Shown one piece after another: positions 47,640 through 60,085 of a stretch of DNA of 64,000 nt (positions are counted from its first letter, which is position 1; the number at the start of each line of letters is the position of its first letter). The stretch lies in contig QANZ01052689.1 of NCBI GenBank assembly GCA_003254925.1, positions 85,472-149,471 of the forward strand, written 5' to 3'. The notes below the pieces were generated by a model, which worked only from the letters and a program-made list of their open reading frames with translations, was not told where the DNA came from and did no database searches. A program made the position numbers and the translations under genes. This stretch comes from Chamaecrista fasciculata. Lineage: Eukaryota > Streptophyta > Magnoliopsida > Fabales > Fabaceae.

Positions 47640-50595
47640 AAAAATGAAACTACTATTTTTCATGATTATATATTTTAATTATTTTAAAATATAATCAAAT
47701 TAATCTCTTTTACTTTTTAAATATAATTCTAAACTTTTATGTAATGCAAATTTCACATGCATATTTATGTGCCCTACTCTAATATATTATATGGGTGTTG
47801 TACAAGTGTTAAATACGGATGTGTTTGATACAATGACACTAATGAAATGGCCGTGCTTCATAGGTGCTTAGTGTTTTCCAAAAATACCATTAAGAAAAAT
47901 AATTTATTGTATCACATGATTATGTGTTTTTCTTCCATACTAGCCAAACTACGTTAAATGTAGTTTGACTTTTTTATTGTTAAAATAATTTATATTCATA
48001 AACTTATATCTAATACAAAAGTTACAACTTACAAATCATATAATAATGGTAAGATAAATTAGATCTATGTCAAACAGTATTATTCAATTAATGAAAAAAG
48101 AAGACAACAAATTGTTGGTAATTCGTTGGCCATAAAAAAAAATTGTTGGTTATTCTGAGGACAGTACCTGTAGATGACTACTATGCCATAAAATGTGCAC
48201 AACAGTTGAGTTCCTCCTAAGTTTCTAAGCAATTGTACGTATTGTGCACAATTTATAAGATCTAAGAAAACTGTAATTAATTATAATATAAAACCTATGA
48301 TTATAAAAAACAAAAGAAAATTGTTATATATGATGATTACGTAATTTAATTTCACCTTTTTTCAGATGGGGTTCTAGAAGAAGTACTATCTGGAATATAC
48401 TAGAAAATGTTGCATATATTTGCATTTTGTTATGAAAATTAAGGAGTTTTATTTCTTTTATTTTGTCATTCTTCTTTCTCCATAGACTAAGGAGAAATGA
48501 CCAAGATATTTCTCTATGGATACAAAAATTAATTGTCAGAGCCAAAGAAATTTTATAGTATATACATTGTATATATACTTCTTAATTAATTGCTTAATTT
48601 AGTTGTAAAATCAGCCCTAGATATAGATATGTCAAAATATGATATATCTACTTCTTAAACTTATAATTAAAATAATCAACATTGTTTCTTCGATATAAAA
48701 TCAATTAGTAAAAAAAATAAACAAAATGCATATAAGTTAAAACCAATAAATTAAATATTGGTCTTAATTATATTCTCTTTTTCTGGTCTAAGCAGAACTT
48801 CAGATGAATCCAACTATTAGTTTGGAGGAATTTAAGACTGACCTTCCGGTATATCACTATCAGACACTAGCCAACAAGGATTACTAAGAAAATTGTTGTC
48901 AATTTCCTTTTGTTTGAAAATTTACTAAATTATTCAGGCAAGAATCGCACGATGGTGACTAGTAACTAGATTTATAAAACATGTATATATATATATATAG
49001 TAGTGAAATATTTTGAATTTTTTTTTTGGTTGAAAAAATATTTTGATTCCTTATACACATGGAGATAAGGGCATTTTAAGTATTTAGGAGAAATTGCATT
49101 TACCCATACTAAAGTATGTGTTCAATTGTAATATCTTCCTAATCTACAAAAAATAATGATTAACCTCCGAATATATTAATTTCGCAGCAATGTCTCCTTG
49201 ATTGTATGTTAGTAAAGATTAGGAGGAACATTATAGTCGAACACATAGTTCAGAATGAGTGAATGCAATTTCCCTAAGTAAAAAAAATATATGCTTCAAA
49301 GAAATATTTATAATCTCTAAGATGTAAGAGTTACTCCAAAGTGAAAGTAATCATAATATTTACCTGAAAATTTGTTTTGGTCCATAATATTTTTTTTATT
49401 TTGTTTTGATCCTTAATATTCTTCAAAAGTTCTATTTTGATTCCTAACTATTAAATAATGTGATAATATCTTTCTCATTTTAAATTCAAATGCAATGACA
49501 CTGAAGTTACGAGTTGTTCTTGATGAGTTATTTCTCTGTCTAATTAGAAATGTCAGTAAACAAGATTATTAGACATAAAACAGAGCCCAAAAGTGGGTCA
49601 CTCGTTTCATAAAGTTGCTTGGTTAGATCTATCTCATTTTAAACCGAATAAATGTGACGAAATCAGAGATATGAGTTACTTTTGAGAAGTTTTTTTCTTT
49701 GCTTAGTTGGGGTCATTGACAAATAAAAGTCAAATTGTACTCCAAAATTTTGTATTAGTGATTTGAACAAATCCACTTTTGGTATACTATTTGACATTGT
49801 TTGCTGATAGCTCCAATTGAGCAGAAAAAGAGCTAGTCAAGAGTAACATGTAGCTTTGATTTTATCATTTTCGAACTTGAAACAAAAAAGATATGACCAA
49901 TTTCATGAAACGAGCGCTTCACCTTCAAACCCAATTTTAGGCTCAATTTCATCTAGTTTTCCAATAGTACCAATTGGATAGAGAAAGATAAACTCGTCAA
50001 AAGTAACTCGTAACTCCAATTTGTCGCATTTAGACTTGAAAACGAAAGAGATATAACTACATTAAGTAATTAGGGACTAATTGTGGAACTTATTAAGGAC
50101 CAAAACGAGACTTTGGTCAAACAATAAGGATCAAAGTAGAACATAAAAAAATATTAAGGACCAAAATGAAATTTGGGATAAACTTTACGGATCAAAGTGA
50201 TGTTTTGGGATTAACTTTAGGATCAAACGAAATATTTTTGGAACTCCAAGAATTAATTATTGTTGAATTTAGTAATGTGTAAAGATTCACACTAGCTAGC
50301 TGGCAGGCAGCAGGCTCCCTTAATTATAGAAGGAAGCAAATTCTTAATTTGAAGTTCCTATAGCTAGTGAAGTTCGCAAGAAGTCACGTAATTCCAATAA
50401 TTAACTTCATAATATATAAAATAATTAAATTGAAAATTACTACATATATGATATATTAATTAGTTGATAAAAATTGAGTTTGTGAATAAAATTAAGTTAT
50501 ATTACAAGGAATATAGAAGGAATACTCTTGTTTCCTTAGCACTGAGCATTAATTATACAAATGTATAAAAACTTGCATTATTGTCTTCAAGTGGT
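47640..50595. other. AT-rich spacer with repeat remnants
   Basis: No gene. 47790-47870 holds a damaged end of the hAT MITE family ('gtgcttcatagg'). 49370-50230 is a large, diverged inverted repeat of 'ttttgatccttaatatt' type words (MULE-like). (TA)n at 48985-49000 and 50900-50920 nearby. Confidence 0.45.
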
Positions 50596-50601
50596 TTAGG
50601 T

Positions 50602-50609
50602 TATAAAAA
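50602..50609 (+). promoter_or_regulatory. Candidate TATA box of the second GRAS copy
   Basis: TATAAAAA about 110 bp upstream of an ATGGAAGCAG|GTTTTA leader exon; the layout parallels TATA and leader of SCL3-like gene 1. Confidence 0.45.
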
Positions 50610-52645
50610 TCCACGAACCCTTGAGACTCGTTTACGTTCTATTTACACCTTTAGGTATTTCGACTCTGTTTCATTGTTTATCTCAGTGGCTCAACAAGCT
50701 TGATCATGCATATGGAAGCAGGTTTTAATTAATTATGCAATCATCTCTTTATTGTTTAATTATTTATGTATATATGATATATTTGGGCTGGTGGCCTCAA
50801 TTCGCCTACAAATTACAATAATATTAATTCATTAATGATCCACTTTGCTTCTCATACATGCATATTCTGAGATCTTTAAGATTCTTATATCGAATAGTTA
50901 TATATATATATATATATATTATCAAGATATTATCTATACACTTAAACATACATAATGAGCAAGATTTAGGTGTAGCAAGAGGTGTTTAATTATCTCTCAC
51001 ATGATAAATTTAAATCTTTATTAGAGAGAGATGTCTAAACTTAATACTTTGGTAGTGCCTTAAATAAAATTAATTGCTTCCATTTGAAGCTAGCTAGCTA
51101 GCTATGAGGAGAAAAAAGTATACACATATATATACATAAAATCCTTTTGGTCAAAACTTCATATTAATCCCTAAAATATAATATAAATTTCGGTTTTGGT
51201 TCTTAAAGTTTTTAATTAAGTTTTGACCCTCAAAGTTTATCACTTGATCCATGATTAGTCAGTCTCTCGCCGAATTCCATCCAAATTTTTTGTTAATAAA
51301 ATCATATCACTCCTCTTGGTTAATAATATTTTCTCTCTCACTTAGCATCAAAATATTTTCTCTTTCACTCTTTCTCTTTCTTTCTCCCTCTCACAAATCT
51401 CTCCTTCTCCCCCTCTCTCTCTAACTAAGACAAACAAAATGCCAATGTATGTTGTCCACAAATCGAAACTCACCATGCATCCATTGCCAGTGTGAGGCAT
51501 GGGATTTTCTGGGGGAGAGAGAGAGAGGTAAAGAGAAAAGGGAGAGAGATTGATAAAAAAATATTAAAATTTAGTAACTAAAACAAAATTCACCCTATAC
51601 ATTAAAAATGAATAATATATGATATGATTTTAATGAAACATAAACTTTTCAAAATATTCTCTTTCATATTTATTTTTTATTACTATTAATATCATGTAAA
51701 AAATATTATCACGTTTTTTAGTAAATTAATTAATTTTATATAAAAAATATAAAATAAAAATAATCTCTCTTCTTAATTGGTTAGGTCCAAGTTCAACAAC
51801 AAAACAAGAACCTCGTACACCAAAGATGAGATCGGAAACCAAAGATGAGATCGGAAGATGCCCAAGGCCTAAAGTTGGCGCGTCTTCTCTTGGACGGCGC
51901 CACCGCCATTGAAGCCGGAAGCCGACACGATCCTCAAGAGCATATCGGAGTTCAGCCTCCCAAACGGCAACCCGCTCCAACGGGCGGCGACGTACTTCTA
52001 CAAAGCCCTAGTTCTCCGGCTCCGCCACTTCTTGGGCGTCCCGAGAGCCCTTCGGCCGGCGAACCGGCTATCCGCGTTGGAGAACGTGCAGGCAAGGAGG
52101 CTGTTCGGGCAGCTGTGCCCCTTCATGATGTTCTCGTGGGCGATCGCCAACGTGGCGATCGGAGAAGCCATGAGAATGGAAGAGGTGATTCACGTGATAG
52201 ATTTAAATGCATGTGATCCTCAACAATGGATTTTGCTTCTTCACACGCTGAAGCAACAGCGTCAAGGGAGATATAATTATAGTGATAATAAGAGTAATAA
52301 TAAGAAGGGAAAGGGATTAATAATGCGTAGATTATTGCCTAAGTTGAAGATAAGTGGGATTCATGAGAAGAATGAGGTTTTGGAGGAGATGGAGTTTCAA
52401 TTGAAGCAAGTGACTCAAAATTTGGGGTTTGATGAGTTTGAGTTTTGTGGGATTGTTGAGAGTAAGTTGGAGGATCTTCATTTTGAGAGATTGAATGTGA
52501 AAAAAGAAGAGGCTCTTGCTGTTACTTCTGTTCTTCAATTGCATTCTCTTCTCGCAACTGATGATGATCAGATCGACAAAACAAGGACTTCTAGTTCACC
52601 TCATGGGCCACCAGCTGCAGGTACTATATATATATATATATATAT

Positions 52646-54314
52646 GCAAAACACCCTTTTGTGCCCCTAACGTTTGCAGTGGTTTTCAGTTATGCCCCTA
52701 ACGTTTCATTTTGTTCAAGCGTGCCCTCAATGTGAAACTAACGTTTCAATTATGCCCCCAATTTTGACTCAATGCCCATGTGGCAATTTTTTTACTTATG
52801 TCATTTTTTTAGTCTGACGTGGCATAATGACTTGACATTCATATTTTTTTTTTCCACCGTGGCATGATGACTGGATTTACATTTTTGAACATAAAAATTG
52901 AGTAAACTAGCAAATCAATCCCTGGATTTACATTTTTCTTCATCTTCATTCATTTTAGTCCCAAATCCTCAAAATAAAATTGTAAAATGTCCCAAAACTC
53001 TTCCAAACATTTCAATTTAGTCCTTAAAAGTATTAAAGAGCATATTGCAACCAGAAATGAAGATTCAGATCCAGAAATTGAGAACATCATCATCATTTGA
53101 AGTTGATTTGTTTATAATTTTGCTTCAAATGTTGCTTCAGATCGCAACCAGAAGATCCTGTTCGCACGAGAGAGACAGAGGGTGAGGAAGCGGCGGAGGA
53201 GGAGGTGGCGACGGAGGAGTATAATCGTTGTACAAAGAGTCAAAATCAAAACCGATAATGGAGAAGGCGTCGTCTAATCGGTGAGCGATGTTGTGCTTGC
53301 GGGAGAATGGAGAGAAGCGTTAGGGAGGAAGAAGATGATGATTGAGTGGATGAGGAGGAAGAATCTGTGAATCCAGATTTGAAAAAAGAATTGAAAGAGG
53401 AAGACGTGAGGAAGACAAAGACAAACACGTTTTTTGGAGTGTGTTGAATAAGAAAACCCTAATGTGTTTGTGAATTGATGAAGATGAAGATGAAAAAAAA
53501 AATAGGGGGTTTAGGGATTAAAAAATTAAGGATTTATGTTAAATTGGGAAGATGAAGATTAAAAAGTTTAAGTTTTAGGGATTATGGTTTAAGGACTAAA
53601 TTGGAATGTTTGGAAGAGCTTTGGGACACTTTACAATTTTATTTTGAGATTTTGGGACTAAAATGAATGAAGATGATGAAAAAGAGGGGGAATTGAGAAT
53701 AATGGGATAAGAATGGGTGAGAGACCTAATTGCTCAAATTAAATTTTTTAGGGTTTAGGGTTTAGGGTTTTAGGGTTTAGAGTTTGGGGTTTGGGGTTTA
53801 GGTTTTAGGGTTTTTAATACTTTTAAGGACTAAATTGGAATGTTTGGAAGAGTTTGGGGACACTTTACAATTTTAGGATTAGGGTTTTAGGGTTTAGAGT
53901 TTGGGGTTTAGGTTTTAGGGTTTTTAATATTTTTAAGGACTAAATTGGAATGTTTGGAAGAGTTTTGAGACACTTTACAATTTTATTTTGAGGATTTGGG
54001 ACTAAAATGAATGAAGATGATGAAAAATGTAAATCCAGGGACTGATTCGCTAATTTACTCAATTTTTATGTTCAAAAATGTAAATCCAGTCATCATACCA
54101 CGGTGGAAAAAAAATATGAATGTCCAGTCATTATGCCACGTCAGACCAAAAAAATGACACATAAGTAAAAAAATTGCCACATGGGCATTGAGTCAAAATT
54201 GGGGGCATAATTGAAACGTTAGTTTCACATTGAGGGCACGCTTGAACAAAATGAAACATTAGGGGCATAACTGAAAATCACTGCAAACGTTAGGGGCACA
54301 AAAGGGTGTTTTGC
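52646..54314. mobile_element. Long-TIR MULE-type foldback element in the GRAS gap
   Basis: Inverted arms of about 390 bp (52646-53040 and 53930-54314), ends GCAAAACACCC and its complement. The interior holds extra partial copies of the arm sequence and telomere-like TTTAGGG runs. The flanks are (TA)n, so the TSD is ambiguous. The same end family with a clear 9-bp TSD is at 59527-60060. Confidence 0.8.
53748..53815 (+). repeat. Telomere-like TTTAGGG degenerate repeat
   Basis: Runs of TTTAGGG with TTTTAGGG and TTTGGGG variants; a second short run at 53883-53925. It lies inside a transposon, so it is not a chromosome end. Confidence 0.75.
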
Positions 54315-54439
54315 CTCTATATATATATTATCTAATTTATTTTTTTTGTTTCTCATTTCATATATGGGAAATATCTAAATTATATTGTCTTAATACTCAA
54401 ATTGATATCCTTTTTATTTGGCTCATATTCTATTTTAAA

Positions 54440-54961
54440 ATGGCCAAATACTCACATTGGTCTCTAAAGTATGGGGTAGATTTCAAATTAGTCCTATATA
54501 TGTTTTCTGATTTTTTTCACTTTTGATCTCAAACTAGTGAATATGGTCATATCTCTCGTTTCAAATTCGAATGCGACGAGTTCAGAGACATATATTGTTT
54601 TTAACTAATCCTCTCTTTATTTAATTGGGCCTTTAACAAATGATTGAAGTCAAATCAATCGAGTCTTGAAAGTGGCCCGCTCGTTTCACAGTTAAATAAG
54701 TGAAGTTGGTCATAACTCTCTTATTTAAAATTCGAACGCGATGACTTCGAAATTATGTGTTACTCTTGAAGAGTTCTTTAACTTATGTACTCAACTGAAT
54801 TGAAAACGTTGACAAATGAGGTCAAATCGCACCTCGAATGTGAATTTGGGACTGAAGTGAAAAACCATGAAAATATGTCAAATCAATTTGAAACAAATAA
54901 AATATTTATGACCAATTTGAAATTTATTGCATACTTTAGAGACTAATATGAGTATTTGGCC
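54440..54961. mobile_element. MULE-like inverted-repeat element in the GRAS gap
   Basis: Ends GGCCAAATACTC and GAGTATTTGGCC are perfect inverted repeats; arms share 'tctctaaagtatgg'. Flanks TTTTAAAAT and TATTAAAAA only roughly agree. Confidence 0.65.
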
Positions 54962-55017
54962 TATTAAAAAAATTCTATTAGTATTTAGAAAACAAAAAAT
55001 AAGATAAAAAAATAGGC

Positions 55018-55830
55018 TAAAGTGTAATTTTGGTCCCTTATCTTTGGGTAGGTTGCAACTCAGTCCTTTACCTTTTCTTGTTGCCATTTTGGTTTTTCAA
55101 GTTTCTCAAAAGTTTTAATCTTTAGTCTCAACAACTCAATGTGATCATATCTTTATCATTTTAAGTTTTGAATGTGATGTGTCTCAATCTACATGTGTTC
55201 CTTTTGAAGAGTCATTTCTTTATTCAGTTGGAGTTGTCAGCAAACAACGTCCAATTGATCGAGCTTCAAAATTGGGCTGTTCGTTTCACAGTCAAACGGG
55301 GCAAAGTTGGTCATATCTCCCTTATCTCAAGTTTGATTGCGACGAGTTTGTAGCTACGAATTACTTTTGATAAGTTCATTTTTTACCCAATAGGGGCTGT
55401 TAACAAATGAGGTCAAATCAAATATGAAAGTGATTTTAGAACCAAAAAGTAAAAAATTATGAAAATCACTTTCTGTCTCGATTTGACCTCATTTGATGAT
55501 CGTCCTAATTGGGAATAAAAAGGACTTGTCAAGAGTCATAGTTTCAAACTCATCTCAATCAGACTTGAAACGAGAGAGATATAACCAACTTCACTCGTTT
55601 GACTGCGAAACAAGTGGTCCACTTTCAGAGCTCAATTTGACTTTATTTGTCGATGGTTCCAACTAAACAAAAAGAGAGAACTTTTCAAAAGCATCATGCA
55701 TAGCTCGAAACTCGTTGTATTTGAACTTGGAACGAAAAAGATATAGTCACATTCAGTCGTTGGAACCAATAAGTGAAACTTTGAGAAAATAGGAGGACCA
55801 AAATTAAAATTGTACTCTAACACAAAAAAA
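55018..55830. repeat. Further 'ggtcccttat' inverted-repeat remnant
   Basis: Starts GGCTAAAGTGTAATTTTGG and ends with the diverged complement near 55815. Interior words ('gtcaaatcg', 'catatctc') are shared with other MULE-like repeats of the window. No genes. Confidence 0.5.
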
Positions 55831-56329
55831 AATATCTTTTCTTTTTCTCTCTCTCCTTTAATTTTTTTTTTTTCTATATCTCTCGATCTCTTTTCCCCTT
55901 TGAGAGAGAGAAAAAGATAGTCATATATACTGATCAACTTTTTTTTCTCTCAACACATGACAAAATCACAAAATCAATTTTTTTTTTGGGTACTAAATCA
56001 CAAAATCAATATTTAACCAAAAAACAATTGTTAGCGAAATCATCATAAGTCATAACCAACATGTAACATTTGTCTAACAAATGAATAAAACATAGAAAAC
56101 AAACAAAAAAAATGACCCAGTCATAAATTAGCAAATTCAATTTTATATCTTGAAATATACCATATGTAGAACCTTTTTTTAGTATTTACTCGCAGCGCAT
56201 AGAAAATCACGTCAACTCTAAATAGTGATAAAACACCTTCGAATTTATCAATAAAGTCCAGCACATTGGTAGATGGTTGGTTTTCTTCGAATTTATCAAG
56301 ACATCATGATTAAAGAAAGAGTTTTGGGA
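55831..56329. other. AT-rich stretch in the GRAS gap
   Basis: T-rich and A-rich runs; no gene seen. Confidence 0.5.
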
Positions 56330-56712
56330 CATTTTATAATTTTATTTTGAAAATTTAGGATTAAAATGAATGAAGATGATGAAAAAGAGAGGGAATTGAG
56401 AATAATGGAACAAAAATGAGTTAGGGACCTATTAGTGCAATGGCGAAAATCTGACGTGGCATCTTTTTTTTTCTTTTTTTTTTAGAATAACGGGTGCTGA
56501 CGTGGCCATAACGGGACACGTCAGCGCATAACGGGACATATCAGCGTCTGTTATGGCCACGTCAGCTTTTTTGTAACGACAATATGACGAAGGGACCAAT
56601 TAGTTAGGCGTTTGTAAATTTCGGAGACCGGCTAGTACAATGCGTAAAATTCAGGGACCTATCTGCCACCGTGTCTAAAATTCAGGGACCGGAAAGTTAG
56701 TTTACTCAATCT
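56330..56712. mobile_element. Repeat fragment with palindromic core
   Basis: The left part matches the inner arm of 52646-54314 ('aaaatgaatgaagatgatga'). The core 56496-56572 is an inverted repeat (GCTGACGTGGCCATAAC ... GTTATGGCCACGTCAGC). The right end GTTAGTTTACTC matches the ends of 22484-22748. Confidence 0.55.
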
Positions 56713-56837
56713 CTACGCCTCAAAAAATATTAATCTCTGCAAATTGTAGAATAGAGGATACCTGGTTCTTAAAAAAAACACCTTCAAATTTGTTATTTAA
56801 TGCAAAAAAAATGCATTTTTTCAAACGTTTAAGATCA

Positions 56838-56873
<36 letters not shown>

Positions 56874-57510
56874 CATTGTTTATTTGGCAGTAGCTGGAAC
56901 ATCAATGGATCCACAGGCTTTTGCAGAGTGGATTGTGAAATTTGGGATCCAATCAAGTCCAAACTCATCCCTTTCCCCACTTTCTTTCCAATGTGCTTCA
57001 CCAAAAATAGAATGGTTTCTACAAAGCCTACGTAATCTCCAACCCAAGCTTTTGGTCATCACTGAACAAGAATGCAATGCCAATGAGACCACTTGGATAT
57101 CCAGGTTTCAAAATGCCCTAAAATTCTATTGTGCCCAATTTGATTACTTAGAGGCCAATGTGTCAAAAGCAAGAGCAACAGATAGAATTATAATGGAAAG
57201 GCTTATGTTTGGTGAGGAGATCAAAAACATTGTTGCTTGTGAAGGAATTGAGAGGGTAGAGAGACATGAGAAGGCTGAGACATGGGCTCGTTGGCTTCAA
57301 TTGGTAGGGTTTCATAGGTTTCCGATGGATTATGGAAGAATGTCACAAGCAACAAGGCCTTTAGAGAGTTTTGGGCATGGGTACAAGCTTAAAGAGCGCG
57401 ATCAATTTCTCTTTACTTGTTGGCATGATCAAGAGCTCTATTCTATATCACTATGGCAGACCGGAGAGAACGATTAATATTCTAGATAAAAAATAGAGAA
57501 GTGAATTCTC

Positions 57511-57652
57511 TGCAGTGCAAATGTACTACAATTTAGAGAGATAAATAAAAGAGTTAGAGATCAAGAGAATGTGTCAATGGAATTCACGTTTTTCTCTCTA
57601 GCTCTTCTTTTATCTCTCTAAACTATAATGCATTTGCACTGCAAAGGATCCA
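57511..57652. repeat. Small inverted repeat 3' of the second GRAS copy
   Basis: 'ctgcagtgcaaatg' at the left, 'catttgcactgcaaagg' at the right, with 'tttagagagata' and its complement inside. A MITE-like hairpin in the likely 3' UTR. Confidence 0.6.
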
Positions 57653-57654
57653 GA

Positions 57655-58754
57655 TCCCGAGCTACTGCATGCAACTATATAAATATAAAGTTAAAAAGCA
57701 CAAATTTCTTTTAAACTTTAGTAATTGTGTAAGAAAATACATGAACTTTGAAAAGTGACGAAAGATCTTATAAATTTTTTGGGTTATTGAGAGAATTTAA
57801 ATGGGTTATTGATAGAATCTGAAGTTTATGGGATGTTTAGTCACTTTTCAAAGTTTAAGGTGTTTTTTTGGCAAAATGACCCTAGTTTAAAGGAGTTTTG
57901 AGTACTAGAAAGTGAGAAAGATAATATATATATATATATATATATACGCTCGTATAGTCTCTGAGTCCATATATATATTGAGTCTCCTAATTAATTAAAG
58001 TATTCCACCATATATACTTCGTGTGATTACTTTGGAAGAAATATATTGTTTCTGACCCTCAATATGAAAGTGAGGATCTTAAGTAACTTGAGATTAATAT
58101 GTACTGTGGAATATCAAATTGGATCCTTTGAGATGCTCTCACTGATCAAATCATCATATATAGAGCTACCTTCACTCCACTGCTGCCTGCTCCTGATGCA
58201 ACTTAAACTTCCTCAAAAGTTTGGTTTTTCATTTTATTATCTTTTCAAATAATGAGAAAAGAATAAAGATAGTTGTTGCCTGTTGAATGAATAAAATATA
58301 CATTTGAGTTTATTTATTGTCATATATTTCAGGTTATGCTATACTTTGCTTCTTTGTATGTGCAAACAATATTGTAATATTGCTGCCAAAAGAATACATT
58401 TATGTATATATATAATTTAATTTGCTTTTAGAAGCAAAGAAGCAAAATAAATTTTGCATTTTTACATTTTATGTATAAATAATATAATTTTGTAAATATT
58501 GCTTCTTTGTAAATAAATATCCATAAATAAAGAATTCTAAAAGCAAACAATATTGTAATATTGTAATTATTTAAGCACTAAAATATGTACTCTCCTAAAT
58601 ATTGTAATATTGCATGGACAAGTTAAGAAATCCTTTTAGAATTCTTTATTTATGGATATTTATTAATACATATATAAAGTGTAAATTAAATTATATATAT
58701 TTAGAAGAGTACTATTTAATTACAAGAAGGTTTGAAAACTATATATATATATAT
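57655..58754. other. AT-rich spacer
   Basis: No gene. 57720-57900 has an inverted pair around 'ctttgaaaagtgac'. 58380-58720 holds repeated and inverted copies of 'attctaaaagcaaacaatatt'-like words. Confidence 0.5.
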
Positions 58755-58755
58755 A

Positions 58756-59080
58756 AGGGGCTTGGCGTGCCCGTTAACGTTTGAATTGATTTAAAGTTAA
58801 AGATTACATAAAATTTTTATATTGATAAATGAGTGAGTTTAGGACTAATTTGAAAAATTATAAAATATTTAGGACCAATTTAAAATTACCTCATATATTT
58901 GGGACTAATTAGAAATTTTGGCTTCCTATACAAAATAATAATTTTTATACTAATATATATGTGAGAGGACAACCAAAAGGCTCCTCCCACATATAATATA
59001 GTATAGATAATTTCTATACTAATGTATATGTGAGAGGACGACCAAAAAATTCCTCCCACGTATAATATAATATAATATAG
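58756..59080 (-). mobile_element. Small Helitron, reverse orientation
   Basis: On the minus strand it starts TCTATATTATATTATATT (from 59080) and ends with the same GGGCACGCCAAGCCCC hairpin region as the elements at 6139-6980, though its last bases read CTTA instead of CTAG. A second inner start (TCTATACTATATTATATG) at about 59007 suggests a partial internal duplication. Confidence 0.55.
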
Positions 59081-59517
59081 ATAAAGATATGATAATATGT
59101 GTGCATGGAAAGGCCAAAATCTTAGAGACAAATTGGACATAATGTGGAATCTTAGACAAAATGAAAATTCTTTTGTCCAGGATTAAAACAACAGAGAAAA
59201 CAGATGAGAAGCCTCGTAACGATTACGAAACTTGATTTCCCACTAGCTTATACATACTTGCAGTACATATTTTAGTGTATATTAATGATTTAATTTTTAG
59301 AATATATGACTATAATTGATAATGCTTGGTTGTACTCCAAGCTTGTGAATTTCATCTTTACTTTTAAGTGAATGAATAAATGACCCGTTACTGTTCTCAA
59401 TTATGATTAGATCTTGATATTTGAATCTCTCTTCGAATTCGTAGTTATTTGAATAATTTAAATCCCGACTAATAATGTGCTTCATGAACTCTAAAAATTG
59501 ACCGCAATGTCTAGTTA
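59081..59517. other. Spacer, nothing recognised
   Basis: No gene or clear repeat seen. A minus-strand open frame at 59536-59297 shows no recognisable family. Confidence 0.5.
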
Positions 59518-59526
59518 TTTTATTTA

Positions 59527-60060
59527 GGGAAAACATCTTTCGTCCTCCTAACGTTTGCGGTGATTTTCAGTTATGTCTCTAACGTTTTATTTGTGTCAGT
59601 TGTGCCCCCAGTTACGCCCCAATTTTACTTTTGTGTCAATTTTTTGTTCTAAATTGAATATGTGGCAAGATGACGGGATAAATAAAACATCTCTGATTTA
59701 TTTTTTTATCCACCATGGCATTGCCTACGTGGATTTACATTCTCTAAACCAAAAAATTACTACCCTAAATTTTTTGACATCTTCATCTTCATCTTCGTAA
59801 GCCTTATACCACGTAGGAAATATCATGGTGGATAAAAAATAAATCAGGGATGTTTTATTTATCCAGTCATCTTGTCACATATTCAATTCAGAACAAAAAA
59901 TTGACACACAAGTAAAAACAATTGACACATTGTTGAGTTAAAATTGAGGGCATAATTGAAACTAACGTTTCACATTGGGGGCACAACTGACACAAATAAA
60001 ACGTTAGGGGCATAACTAAAAATCACCGTAAACGTTAGGGTCACGAAAGGGTTCTTTTCC
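59527..60060. mobile_element. MULE-type element with perfect 9-bp TSD
   Basis: 534 bp. Inverted arms of about 250 bp (ends GGGAAAACATC... and ...GTTCTTTTCC) and TSD TTTTATTTA at 59518-59526 and 60061-60069. The arms share 'cctaacgtttgcggtgattttcagtta' type sequence with 52646-54314. It sits 17 bp beyond the UGT pseudogene stop. Confidence 0.88.
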
Positions 60061-60085
60061 TTTTATTTAAACAACAATCTTGTGT

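Larger units (their letters stand above)
50712..57477 (+). pseudogene. SCL3-like GRAS gene, second copy, probably a pseudogene
   Basis: Proposed exons: leader 50712-50721 (ATGGAAGCAG), 51785-52620, and 56891-57477. Exons 2 and 3 join in frame across GT-AG (PHGPPAA|V AGTSMDPQAFAEW) and encode LHR I remnant (LKLARLLLDGATAIEAG), then AATYFYKALVLRLRHFLG, VHIID as VIHVIDLNACDPQQW, LHR II, and a SAW-like end (LYSISLWQTGEND). Damage: a 19-bp tandem duplication (51820-51857) and a small deletion between GAAGCCG repeats at 51911-51924 put the leader, LARLLLDG and KPEADTILKSI parts in three different frames. Downstream of the second break the frame is clean to the stop. If translated at all, a shortened product could start at an internal ATG (52124). 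The 4.27-kb gap between exons 2 and 3 has no counterpart in gene 1 and is filled with transposons. Sequencing error cannot be excluded for the frameshifts. Confidence 0.75.

Noticed and set aside
53748..53925. Chromosome end or true telomere
   Set aside because: Short, degenerate TTTAGGG runs lie inside a bounded transposon with unique DNA on both sides.
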